From Aurantiochytrium sp. KH105 (Eukaryota > Sar > Bigyra > Thraustochytrida > Thraustochytriidae), in NCBI GenBank assembly GCA_003116975.1, contig BGKB01000017.1, positions 558,001 to 622,000 of the forward strand: a stretch of 64,000 nt of DNA. Reading direction: 5' to 3'. The position numbers and the translations under genes were made by a program. Of the stretch, positions 41,031-50,911 are shown one piece after another (position 1 is the stretch's first letter; each line of letters starts with the position of its first letter). The notes under the pieces are model-generated. The model made no database searches. It worked only from the letters and a program-made list of their open reading frames with translations, and was not told the DNA's origin.

Positions 41031-42869
41031 TTAGACCTTGTCAACAGCAACCTTGCGCGAGGCGCGGAAACTGCTCGAGCGAACACTGGAGCGGGTGCTC
41101 ATGCGCACACTGCCCCGGCCTCGGTCGAGCGAAACAAGAGATTCGCCGTACAATTCCATGAGCTCTGCGTTAAAAGCATCGATGCCATTCTCGAGAATTC
41201 GTGCAGCGTCCTTGGCAACCTGTTCTGGGGTTGCCTTGGCAGGATCCTTTTTGGAGTAAAACACAAGAATCTTGGCCTCGAGCGCGGCACCCTGCTTGGA
41301 GCGCTCATGCTCCTCTGGCAAGTCCACCAAAGGAGGCGGACCCGGCGGGAGCGGAGCTTCGCGCGTGTACTTGTAGGTTGACGCGGGCCGCGGTGGCGGC
41401 ATGTCCGGGTGCGGAGGTCCGACGGAGGCCTCCGTGTCCCCTCGAGGTCGGCCTTGACCCATGTCGGGCTCCTCGGCAAAGGTCGTATCTTCGAGCGACT
41501 TGCCATAACGCTTTTTCAGCTTCTTGTTGAGGGCCTCGACCGAGTTCTCGTAGCACCAGTCGACAATTGTCTGAATGTCCTTGTCCGACTTTTCCGCGCC
41601 CACGGCGCCGTAAAAGAGGCGCAGTCGTGCACGAAGGCCCGTACCGTCAAGATCATCATCGTACTTGCGACGCAGCGTCTCATTCAAACGGTCGAGACCG
41701 TTGACAAGCGCCCAGCCCGTGACAGTGTCGAGTTGGTGCTCGTTCTCCGGCTCGAGCTTGGTGGGATCGAACCGCGCATAAAAGCGGACGAGCTGCTCGC
41801 GAACGCTCTGGAACTCGGCGTCAATGTCGATGAGGTCCTGTCCGTACTTGGCCCGCAGTTTCTCATTGAGCGCAACTTCGCCGGCTTCAATGGCAAACTC
41901 AATGATGGGCGTGACACCCTCCTCCAAGAGGCGGTTGGGATCATGACGCGCGTAAAAGACCTCGACGAGCTTGCGCAGGTACTCTTGGTAGGCGAGGTCG
42001 GCCTCGACCTGGGCCTCGGCCTCCTCGCGCGCGCTTGACGCCAAGCTGCCGCTCTTGCGCTGGGACCTGCGCAGCGAGGCCATGCTCTGGCGGAGGCTTC
42101 GACGCAGACTCGCAGAGCGCGACGCGGGCCGCGACTTGGTCGTGGACCTGCGCAAGATGGTGTTCATGTTGACGCCGTACTTTTGCTGGAGTCGGCGGTT
42201 CATGTCGTGGATCCCGTGCTTGAGCGTAAAGTCGACGACGAACTCGAGGTTGTCCGGGTCGAGCTTTTCGGGGGCGTTTGCCTCGTAAAAGGAGATGAGC
42301 TTGCGCTCGATCTCGGCGCGCACCTTGGCGCGGTCCATGGACCCGAGGCCCTCGCCGTATTTGCTGATCATCTTTTGGTTGAGCGTTGTGAACCCGTGCA
42401 CGATGCCCCACGTGAGCACGGTGCGCACGTCCTCCTCGCTCTTGCTGGGATCATACTTTTCGTAAAATGCCTCGAGCTGCACGAGGACATCGGACTCGAA
42501 GACGTCCTCCACGCCCTCTCCGAACTTGCGCGCCAGCTTCTCCGAGAGCACGTCGACGCCATTGTGCAGGGCCCAGTCGGTGATGGCGTCGATGTCGGTG
42601 GGGCTGTCGAGCTTGGCGACGTCGTGCTTGATGTAGAACATTTCGATGCGGGACCTCAGGATCGCCCTCTCCGCGTCCCCGAAGTCGGCCGTGTCCACGC
42701 CGCTGCCCAGGTACGCCCCGTACCGATCCACGAGCGCGGCGTTGAGCGCGTCGAGGCCTTCGGCCAGGCCGAAGTCCACCACGGCATCGATGCCATGCTC
42801 CAGCCGGCCGGGGTCGTACCGCTGGAAGAACTCCACCAGCCGGCTGTACAGCGCCTGCCGCTCCGTCAT
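41031..42869 (-). CDS. Protein of about seven ~75-residue FYxKxDPxKL...KYG repeats
   Basis: 612 residues from ATG 42869. The protein is almost entirely repeats. Each begins L.xFYxKYDPxKLE, continues with a V.xWAL.NG.xDLNEKL stretch and ends KYG.xL (e.g. VEFFQRYDPGRLEHGIDAV, LEAFYEKYDPSKSEEDV, VRFYARFDPTKLEPE, ILVFYSKKDPAKATPEQ). Two linkers interrupt it: a Ser/Arg-rich linker (about residues 210-250) and a Pro-rich one (about 490-530). Similar short FY..xx.P.K..V...L...G...L..KYG motifs are scattered in stramenopile and kinetoplastid proteins, so this looks like an expanded version of that family; the link is inference. Predicted largely helical, cytosolic or cytoskeletal. Function unknown. 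Confidence 0.8.
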   Translation of the reverse strand: MTERQALYSRLVEFFQRYDPGRLEHGIDAVVDFGLAEGLDALNAALVDRYGAYLGSGVDTADFGDAERAILRSRIEMFYIKHDVAKLDSPTDIDAITDWALHNGVDVLSEKLARKFGEGVEDVFESDVLVQLEAFYEKYDPSKSEEDVRTVLTWGIVHGFTTLNQKMISKYGEGLGSMDRAKVRAEIERKLISFYEANAPEKLDPDNLEFVVDFTLKHGIHDMNRRLQQKYGVNMNTILRRSTTKSRPASRSASLRRSLRQSMASLRRSQRKSGSLASSAREEAEAQVEADLAYQEYLRKLVEVFYARHDPNRLLEEGVTPIIEFAIEAGEVALNEKLRAKYGQDLIDIDAEFQSVREQLVRFYARFDPTKLEPENEHQLDTVTGWALVNGLDRLNETLRRKYDDDLDGTGLRARLRLFYGAVGAEKSDKDIQTIVDWCYENSVEALNKKLKKRYGKSLEDTTFAEEPDMGQGRPRGDTEASVGPPHPDMPPPRPASTYKYTREAPLPPGPPPLVDLPEEHERSKQGAALEAKILVFYSKKDPAKATPEQVAKDAARILENGIDAFNAELMELYGESLVSLDRGRGSVRMSTRSSVRSSSFRASRKVAVDKV

Positions 42870-42996
42870 CCTCCCCCCGCCGCCCGCGCTGCACCCGGCC
42901 TGCCTCCGCGCGCGCGCTCCCTCGCTCGCGCGCCGCCGGAGCTCGAGACGCGCGCGGATGAAGGACTGAAGACGGAGCGCGCCTTGGAGCAGGGGC

Positions 42997-43150
42997 GACT
43001 TGCGACGCGCCGCGCGCAAGTGAAGAATGGAGACCGGCAAGTGGGTTTTGGCCGGAAAGAGGGACGGTAAGGGGCCACTTGCGCGCCGCCGAGAAGCACT
43101 TGCGCCGAGGGTATAGGCTACTTGCGCAGACGCGCATTCCGCACTTGCGC
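42997..43150. promoter_or_regulatory. Cluster of CACTTGCGC-like motifs upstream of repeat-protein gene
   Basis: Sites gacttgcgac (42997), gcgcaagtga (about 43014), ccacttgcgcg (about 43076), gcacttgcgccg (about 43097), ctacttgcgcag (about 43119) and gcacttgcgccg (43141) lie 130-275 bases before the start codon. Same motif as at 24598 and 30664. Confidence 0.55.
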
Positions 43151-43232
43151 CGCCGCACCCCCTCCGAGAGAGAGAGAGAGAGAGAGAGGTACCGCGCCGC
43201 GCGCCCCGCGCTCGCACACGCGCGCCCTGACG

Positions 43233-43264
<32 letters not shown>

Positions 43265-44218
43265 CGCGGGGGCGGCGCGTGCGCGCGGGCGCGGGGGCGG
43301 CGCGCGAGGGCTGGCTGGGCGCGCGAGAGCGCGCGGCTTGGCGGCGGCGAGCGCGGCAGAGAGAGAGAGAGAGAGGTCCCCCGCTCGGAGTCCCCGCGTG
43401 CCCCCCAACGCAGGCAGCGCCTGCTTGCCGCGCCTTGACTTTGCGACCGCAGAGGGCGCAAAACACGCGCGTGCACGCGCCCGCGGCCTGCCCCCCGCTG
43501 CTGGTATATACGGTATAGAGGGCGCGGGTGTGCGCTGCTAGGAGTAACATGTGACAAAAATGCAGCGCAGTGCAGATGCTGGAGCAGGATCGGAGCGCGT
43601 GCGCGTGCGGGACGTGGACCCCGAGACGGTCGCGGCCGAGACGGTCGCGACACTGCAGCGACGGTCGCGCTGGGCGGGAAGGTTCTGGGTTTGGGGGAGA
43701 AAGGGTTGCGCAGTGGATCGTGGGTCGTCGTGGGAGGAGTACGTAGCACTTGGAGGCCCAGAAGGAGTTTTGCTGCTGGAGTTGGAGAAGTCGTCGTCGT
43801 TGGCGTCGGCGTCGTTGTGATTGGTGGTGGCGTTGAGATGCGATCGCTGATGTGAGACAGACAATGTAATCTTGGCCCCACGGCACAAGTGGCATCGACG
43901 CTTGCATTTGATCAGACTGCACCACGCTGCAGAGCAAAATGCAAGAAGGAAAGGAAAGAAAAGAGGAAAGCGAAATCAAGTGCATGACTTTGAGGAGCGG
44001 GACCGGGCATCGTTACGAGATAATTTCAAAAAGTTGGAAGCATTTCAAGGGGAACACCAGACGTCGCGACGAAAGCGGTCAGCTCTGGCATCTTGTTGCG
44101 TGCAATTACGCCACTAGTCTCTTTTGTTTGTTTGTTTGATCGATTGCTTGCTTGCTTGCTTGCTTGCTTGGCTTTGGCGCTCACTGGAGCGCGGCAGCAT
44201 GGGGGCGGGCACGCGGGC
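43151..44218. other. Spacer with GA and GGCA simple repeats
   Basis: (GA)n at 43167-43188 and about 43358-43375, (GGCA)n at about 43233-43265; ggtatatacggtatag (about 43502) is the best TATA-like sequence. No gene recognised. Confidence 0.5.
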
Positions 44219-47200
44219 TCAGACGGCGAGAGACGGGACATCGACCTCCTCGACCTCTTGCACGCCGCACTCCTTTTTCAGAAAATCGTCAAGTTCCTTC
44301 ATTGAGGACTCGGGCGTCTGCTGCTTGCGAGACGCGTGCGCATGGCGGCCCTGGTCGGCGCGCTGCGAGGCCTTCTCGGTCGCAGTCTTGGAATCATCTC
44401 CAGCAATTCCACCAAGGGCAGCGCTGGACTGCAAGACATCGCCGCTGAGAATGTTGAGCGCGGAAGGAAGATTACTAAAGGAGAAAATGGAAGCGTTGCG
44501 GTGCATGGGCCGCAGAAAGGAGGCTGCGTGCAAAAGCGAGTGCTCCGAGACCCGTGTTCCGTACAGCGATGAGGAAAAGTTCTGCGAAAGCTTGTGCGTG
44601 AGTTTAGCCGTCGAGAGTGTCTTCCACGACTTGGTCGCACGCAGCGTCAGGTCGTCAGCGTCACCAGAAGCGAGCACCTCCAGGTCCTGCGTAAAGCGCT
44701 CGAGATCAGCGGTTCCCACTCCGACGTCGTCGTGGTGGTCGCTGTTGGAGGCATTGTTGCTATCAGCAGAAACATCGTGTGATGTGGTTCTTCCTTGCAC
44801 AGGGCGCGACTTGGTCAATGTCGCGTTTGGCCCATCGCGCTCGTGCGCTGCGTTGCTGCCAGACAACGGAGCCGTATTCGTGCTGTCGCTCGTTCCCGGT
44901 CGCCCCGACGAGGAAGATGACGAGAGCATGTGGGAGAAGCTAAAGTGCGACTGGTTATTGACATGGTTGCGCGGCGACAAGCGGTCGGCCTCTAGCAGGC
45001 TGTCGAGACCCTGGCGCAAGCTGAGCGTGGACATGACCGGGTAGAGGCTGCCCATAATCTCGTCGCAGGTCTTTTCCTCGCGATCGCGGAGACTGCGAGA
45101 CGCCTTGTTCGGATTGCCTCCGTGCGCGCTGGAACCGCGACCCGTTCGGGATGCCGGCGACTCCACTCCCTGGGGCGAAGCGAGGAACTCCGGATCTGGC
45201 TGCGCGCAATGGCCCAAAAAGACGTTCTGGAATGCCTTGAGAATGTTGAGCATAAAGGCGACAGTGCCGTACGGGTCGTGCTGGCGCTGTTCGAGAGGTT
45301 GTTCGCGGGCAAATTTTACAATGCGCGCCCCGAATCGTCCGTCGTCAACGAGGAACTTGCTAAAGCCGACCTCGTTGAGAATGTAGTCGTCGCACGGGGA
45401 GCGGCTGGGCGAGTCGTTGCCGCTGTGGCTCGACCGAGTCCGAAGCCCGGGGCCAGCGCATGGGAGACTTGCCTTGGCCGGCGGCACGGCGAGCCAGTGC
45501 TGCGCCAGATCCAAAGTGGTGGCGCTAAAGTGCTGAAAATCGCCATGATCTCGCAACGAAAGTGACGCGTGCGGCTCGGCGTTTTTAATCGAAAAGTTTA
45601 CCATGCGCAAGAGCTCGTAAAGGCACACTTGACGCGGGTCGTTCATACTTCCAGCACGTTGTTTGCTTGTGGCATCAGCCTCGTTGGTCGCGCTGCTTGC
45701 TTTGTACACTTCGAGCTGTGGGATGGACTGCGATCGCGACATGCTTGGTTCCGCAAAGCACGACGCCCACGCGCACGAATCATTGGCCCGTTCGCGCTGC
45801 TGTCGCTCTCTTTGCTGCTGCTGTTGTTGCTGCTGCTGCTGCTGCTGTCGCTCCCTCTGCTGTTGCTGTTGCTGCTGACGGCGTTGCATAATGTGCTCTT
45901 GCTGCTCACGCGGATGCACAGCGTGCTGGCTTGAAGCAAAGGTGACGCTTGACGGACCGTGCGAATCGCTGGGCTCGCTTGAGGTCCGCTTTTTGGAGAA
46001 GCGCGAACGTCCCGAGACATTGAGACGCTCTTGCGAAGCAAGTCGACGCACATATTGCTTGACGCCATAGGCTTGGGCAGGAGGCTCTGCCCACGCGGTA
46101 CTGTGTCGTGTCTGCCCTGCGTGCATGCGGGAATCTTGCGTCGTTCGCTGCGACTTGGTGAGCGTGGGCGGGTCAAAGTCGTCAACACCGCCATGAAGGT
46201 AGCGATCCTGATATGTTCCACTGTGATACGTAGAAGACCCATATGCATGCCGCTGTTGCGACTGCGAGGGCTGCCGCTGTTGCTGCGAAATGTGCCGCGT
46301 CGCCGAGACATGAGGCGGTGCACCCTGCCCGCTCGAGTAGCCCTCTGATGAGGCCGCATCGCTCGGGTATCTGCGTGCTTGAAGTGGAACTGTGCGCTGA
46401 TGGCGCAAAAGAGCACTCGTCTGCGGGGCCGAGTGGCGTGTAAGGCGACCAGGCTCGACCTCGCGACGCTTCTTTGCGCGACGCGTGGGCAATGGCGGAC
46501 TGTTCATTGGCAAGCGGGTCTGACGCGAGTTTTCGAGCTTGGTTGCGATTCCGTTCTCCATCTTGGGTGGAAGCACGCCTGTCCGGTTTCGGCGACGACA
46601 AAACAACTTCCATTTGGGCGAGGTTACCGCAGCGAGGACGCGATAGTGCTCGGGGCGCTTTTGCGTCCCTGGAATGAGCTCGAGAACGTAAGCGCGAAAG
46701 TTGTGGTAGACGTTACGCGTCAGCTTGCTTCCGAGGAAACCGTAATGCCAGCCCTTGAGGTTGCGATTGAACTCGAAATTGACGCGAACGCTGCCATCGG
46801 CGTCGATTCGCCGATCTTGGAGCTCGAGCCCCTCAATGTACTCGAGAAGGGGCTCGTCGGCTTGTCTAATTTTTGTGCGCACCTGCTCGATGGAAAGAAC
46901 ATCGCCGGCTTTGAAACGCTCGCGAGAGATTCCCTTGGCCGCTGCAGCGGCAGGGCTGTTGAGCTCGCAATCTGCAATGCAAAAATGAGCAAAGCTGTAG
47001 AGCTGACCCTGAACGGACTGCGGCAGGTAGTAGAAGTTGATGACGATGCTATGGCCGCAAAAGCCGCGCTGATGACCGAGTCCTTGGCAGTGGTTCGGAA
47101 AGCAACGCAAGTTCTTTTGGCCATTAGCTTTGTTGTTGCGCTGGTATGCCTGAGCCCATTGGATGTTGCTGTGAAACTCTAGCCTCGGCAGCATCTCGCA

Positions 47201-47305
47201 GTCCTTGGACATGTTGCCATGCTTGGCGTCGGTCCCGCGCACCACGCCGTTCGCCGAGAGGGCATCGACCGCGGCCGAGGTCACCAAGGCGGACTTGGGT
47301 TCCAT
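44219..47305 (-). CDS. Large polyQ protein, unknown function
   Basis: 1028 residues from ATG 47305. The N-terminal ~250 residues look folded and Cys/His-rich (CFPNHCQGLGHQRGFCGHS, LYSFAHFCIADCE, then NRNLKGWHYGFLGSKLTRNVYHNFRAY), which might be a nucleic-acid or zinc-binding domain. The middle is long and disordered, Ser/Gln/Arg-rich with polyQ stretches (coded by cag/ctg runs at about 45790-45880). A conserved-looking block (about 600-780, LYELLRMVNFSIKNAEP, DYILNEVGFSKFLVDDGRFGARIVKFA) follows, then a Ser-rich tail with a final acidic ...EEVEEVDVPSLAV. A nuclear or RNA regulator is possible but only a guess. No family recognised. Confidence 0.7.
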   Translation of the reverse strand: MEPKSALVTSAAVDALSANGVVRGTDAKHGNMSKDCEMLPRLEFHSNIQWAQAYQRNNKANGQKNLRCFPNHCQGLGHQRGFCGHSIVINFYYLPQSVQGQLYSFAHFCIADCELNSPAAAAAKGISRERFKAGDVLSIEQVRTKIRQADEPLLEYIEGLELQDRRIDADGSVRVNFEFNRNLKGWHYGFLGSKLTRNVYHNFRAYVLELIPGTQKRPEHYRVLAAVTSPKWKLFCRRRNRTGVLPPKMENGIATKLENSRQTRLPMNSPPLPTRRAKKRREVEPGRLTRHSAPQTSALLRHQRTVPLQARRYPSDAASSEGYSSGQGAPPHVSATRHISQQQRQPSQSQQRHAYGSSTYHSGTYQDRYLHGGVDDFDPPTLTKSQRTTQDSRMHAGQTRHSTAWAEPPAQAYGVKQYVRRLASQERLNVSGRSRFSKKRTSSEPSDSHGPSSVTFASSQHAVHPREQQEHIMQRRQQQQQQQRERQQQQQQQQQQQQRERQQRERANDSCAWASCFAEPSMSRSQSIPQLEVYKASSATNEADATSKQRAGSMNDPRQVCLYELLRMVNFSIKNAEPHASLSLRDHGDFQHFSATTLDLAQHWLAVPPAKASLPCAGPGLRTRSSHSGNDSPSRSPCDDYILNEVGFSKFLVDDGRFGARIVKFAREQPLEQRQHDPYGTVAFMLNILKAFQNVFLGHCAQPDPEFLASPQGVESPASRTGRGSSAHGGNPNKASRSLRDREEKTCDEIMGSLYPVMSTLSLRQGLDSLLEADRLSPRNHVNNQSHFSFSHMLSSSSSSGRPGTSDSTNTAPLSGSNAAHERDGPNATLTKSRPVQGRTTSHDVSADSNNASNSDHHDDVGVGTADLERFTQDLEVLASGDADDLTLRATKSWKTLSTAKLTHKLSQNFSSSLYGTRVSEHSLLHAASFLRPMHRNASIFSFSNLPSALNILSGDVLQSSAALGGIAGDDSKTATEKASQRADQGRHAHASRKQQTPESSMKELDDFLKKECGVQEVEEVDVPSLAV

Positions 47306-50300
47306 TTCGCGATTTGCTGGAATGGCAGCGAGTGGGGGGGGGTGGCCCTTGGGCTTGCTTTCTTTTTCCACCCTTCTCTTGGGGCGCACAAGGTCTGCTG
47401 AGTCACGCAATGGGCTGAAATGAAAAGGAGGAGCAGGTCCGTGTGCTTGAAGACCGCGACGTCTGCGTCTTGCGTTGGTGGTCGACCCGCTTGCTGACTG
47501 ACGGTCAGGCTCCGCCCCGAAAGCAACAGCCGCTGGGCTCTTCTGCTTGCTCGCTCACTTACTTGGCAAAGAACGGATCCACGGGCGACAACCAATGCGT
47601 CCGTTTGCTTTTAACAAGATACGCGGGCCTCGTTGTGAGGTCTTCTTTTGCAAGGCTTCACAGCCGCGAGGGCCCTGCCTCGATTCGCTGCGTCCGAGCG
47701 ATGATCTGGCCTTGATTTGGCTTGGGCCTAGCCAGGCTTGGCCCGTCAAGCCAAGCTCGAGCGAGGCAACCTACACCGAGCGAATCGCAGCGGACGCGAA
47801 GCGACTCGTCTCTGCTGGGCCTCCCCCCTCGCCGCGAGCGAGTTTGCCCCTCCGTCCGTGCAGGCCCTGCGCAGCGCCGGCGTATGCACGTATTTTTCGG
47901 GTTTGCTTTCGCGCGCAGGAATTGGACCCCGGCAGTCAAAGGCGCGATGCCCAAGCAGCGCGCAAGCGTTCTATGTCCTCGCGGTCCTGCCCGGCCCCGC
48001 GCGACACGACTCGACACGACACAACACGACACGACGCGAACTTGATTTGCTTGGCGACTGACCAACCCTGGCGCCAAGCTCCGTCGCGCCTCGACGAGGA
48101 GACCGACCAACGATCGATCGATCGATCGAGCGAGCACTCGATCGATCAACGAGCACTCAATCGTGCGCTTGATCGAGCGGGCAGTTAGTTGGCCGAGCTG
48201 TCGGAGGGAGACTGCGACGGCGGAAGCTGGGGAAGCCAACGACGTCTCGAGCGAGCGCGGGGCGGCGGGCGAGGGCAGGCGCGGGCGGAGCGGCATGCGA
48301 GTCTGCAGGTTTCCGCGCGCGCGGGTCGCACGCCGGCGACCGGAGACGCAGATGCGAGGGCGACGAGAAACGGGAGAAAAACGAAGAGCGGCCGGCTGAC
48401 TGACGCCACTGAGGAGTCGAACGAAGGAAGGAAAGGAAGAAAAGAAGTTGAAAGACCTGGGATGAAAGACCCGGCGGAGTCCAGTGAGGAGACGCAGCTC
48501 CGACGCTCCGACGCAGCCGCGCCTGGCGAGCGCTCGGCGAAGGCGCGGCGCCGCTGTAGCCGCGTGATCCAGCCAGCGCCGCACTCCAGCCAGGGCGGTA
48601 GGGCGGGAGAGCCTCGGCCGAGAGGGCGCGCCGGACAAGGGCGGGGAGGCGGGAAAATTTCTGAAGGCCAAAAATGTGCAAAAATGTGAAAAAATGCGAA
48701 ATAGGTGCCATGAAATGCGAAAAATTGCGATGCGATGCGATGCGATGCGAGCTTGGACAGCGCGGAGGGAGGGGAGGAAGGAAGCGCGAGCCAGCAAGCG
48801 CTGCGAAGTAATGTGATGTGATGCGACGCCGCCTCGCGCCGGGATGGAGCGGGCGAGAGAGGGAGGGAGCCAGCCGCGGCTGGCGGGAGGGAAGCCGCCG
48901 CCAGGGGCTCTCGCAGGTCGTCCTCCCGCGTCTCCGTGCTGGACAGCCAGGCCGGGGGAGCTCTCGCTTGTCCCTGGCGTCGGCTCAGCCAGGCCGAGCG
49001 GCGCGGCTAACGCGACGAAGTGAAGCGCGGGCGAGGAGGAGGAGCAGGAGGAGCCGCGGAGCGACTGACGCTTAAAGATCCTGCCTGACCTGTATCCCCA
49101 ATGCTGGTCGACCGGGCTTGCGTGCGGGGCGCGGATGAGAGAGGGCGCGCGAGAGGAGGATCGCTTGCAGCCAGGTCTTTTACGGAGCGTACGACGCGGA
49201 CGGAAAACGGGGAGAGAGAAGGGATGGAGAGAAGGCGAGGCCGCCGCAGGGCCGGCCGGGCGCGCTCGAGAAGGATCGCTTGGTCGTTGCGCTGCGCTGC
49301 GCGGCGCTTCCATCGGCCTTCCGCGAGCCCGGCCTTCCGCTTCAAAACAGGCCGCACGACCGACCAGACCAGATGTCAAGGAGGAACAAAGGCCGAAAAA
49401 GGAAATTCGAGCGAAGGGAAACGACGCACTCGTTTCGCTCGCCCTGACTCTCTTTGCTCTTCCGCGGGCGGGGTCTTTCAGGTCTTTCGTCCGCGCCTCC
49501 CCCGCGTCAGGACTGCGCCTCCCTCGCTCCCTCCCTCCAACCGGCCCGCCCGCCGATCGTCCCTCCCTCGCTCCCTCGCTCCCTCGCTCGCTCGCTCGCT
49601 CGCTCCATGCCTCCCTCAGGCCGCGACGCGCCGGGCCTTCCCCAGGCTCGCCCCTCGCCTCGCCTCGCCTCGCCTCGCCCCGCCCCAGCGAGGCTGCGTC
49701 CGCCGGCGTCGCGGCCGAAGGTCCGCCTGCCTCGCCGCCCGGCGCGCCTCGCGGAGGCCGCGGGACCCCCACAGGCGCCAACCGCTCCGCAGCTCCGGCG
49801 CGCGGAGCGAGCGATCGTGTGACGGAGTTACCGTAGGAGCGGCTAGCGCGCGGCTACGGGCCGCGGAGGCGGCGGGGTCCCTCCAAAAAATCGAAAAGAA
49901 AGGGCGAGGGAACGGCGGGAGAGGAGAGGAGAGGAGAGGAGAGAGCGAGTGGCAGCGAAAGGGGCAGCGACGCCGAGGAAGATGAGATCGGGGCGCGATG
50001 TTTTGTTTGGTGCGCGAGTGGAACGAACGGAAGACGAGCAGAGCGTGGCTTTACGTCGGCCAGGCGTGAGAACATTCGCAACGTACGTTTTGGGACGAGA
50101 TGGAGAGGGAGGAACTCAGGTAACCTTCTATTTCCAGACTACCGATTCATGCTCTATGCTCTGCTTCTATCTAAGCCCAGTGTTGTGTTGCCAGGGGATT
50201 TCTCGTTTCCCTTGCCTGGGATGTGGCGAGCGCACGCGATAAGAGAGCGGATCACATCCTACTCGTACGTCGAACGCTGAGTGAAGCTTGGGTCTAACGT

Positions 50301-50911
50301 CGCGCGGGCACATTCAGACTACCGCTAATGATCAAAATGCGCTTCTGCTTGACAAACATGACCTCGAGCGTGTTGATTGCAAAAGTTTCCCAGAACAAAA
50401 TGGAGGGCGAGGAATCGGATGAACGTCACGATGTCTTCTTGAAGAATTCAAACAACTGACTCGAGAAAACCTACTGCAAGATCCGCTTCTACCCAAGCAT
50501 TTAATGAACGCAATAAGAGGAGAGTTTGCATTCTCCTCGCACGTCCGCAGACGAGTCGAGCTTACATCCAATGCCACGCGGACATGATCAACCTGTAGTT
50601 TTTGGCAGAGATATTTTTCTTTCTCCTTATAACGTGGCCTCGAGTCGACGATGGCTTGTCTCTTGCAAAATGTAAAGCTTACTGCAATCTGCGTCAAGAT
50701 CACAAGATTCTATTTTGGAAAAGGATTGGCTTCAAAATTACAGCTATTTTCTAAAAAGACTTGATTTTTTCTTCTTTCTCTTTCGTGGCCATCGGTGCCA
50801 AAACTAGCATTCCGATCTGAATTGGATTTCTTTCACGGCCAACGGCGTCAAGTATAGGAAAAACTTGGTATTCTTTAGTGGTCTCGCGAAAAGCAATTCG
50901 TCATCTCACAG
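47306..50911. other. 3.6-kb gene-free GC-rich region
   Basis: Between the 5' end of the polyQ gene and the 3' end of the PARP gene. Dominated by gacacgacacaacacgacac (about 48010), gatcgatcgatcgatcgagc (48112), gcgatgcgatgcgatgcgat (48730), ctcgctcgctcg (49585) and cgcctcgcctcgcctcgcc (49660) tracts. A 707-codon minus frame crosses it but reads as Arg/Ser/Pro low complexity. No RNA gene was recognised. Confidence 0.55.

Noticed and set aside
47658-49781. 707-codon minus-strand frame
   Set aside because: Arg/Ser/Pro low-complexity sequence with tandem short repeats; no conserved segment.
49101-49985. Arg-rich 294-codon plus-strand frame
   Set aside because: Compositional, overlaps the above frame, no motifs.
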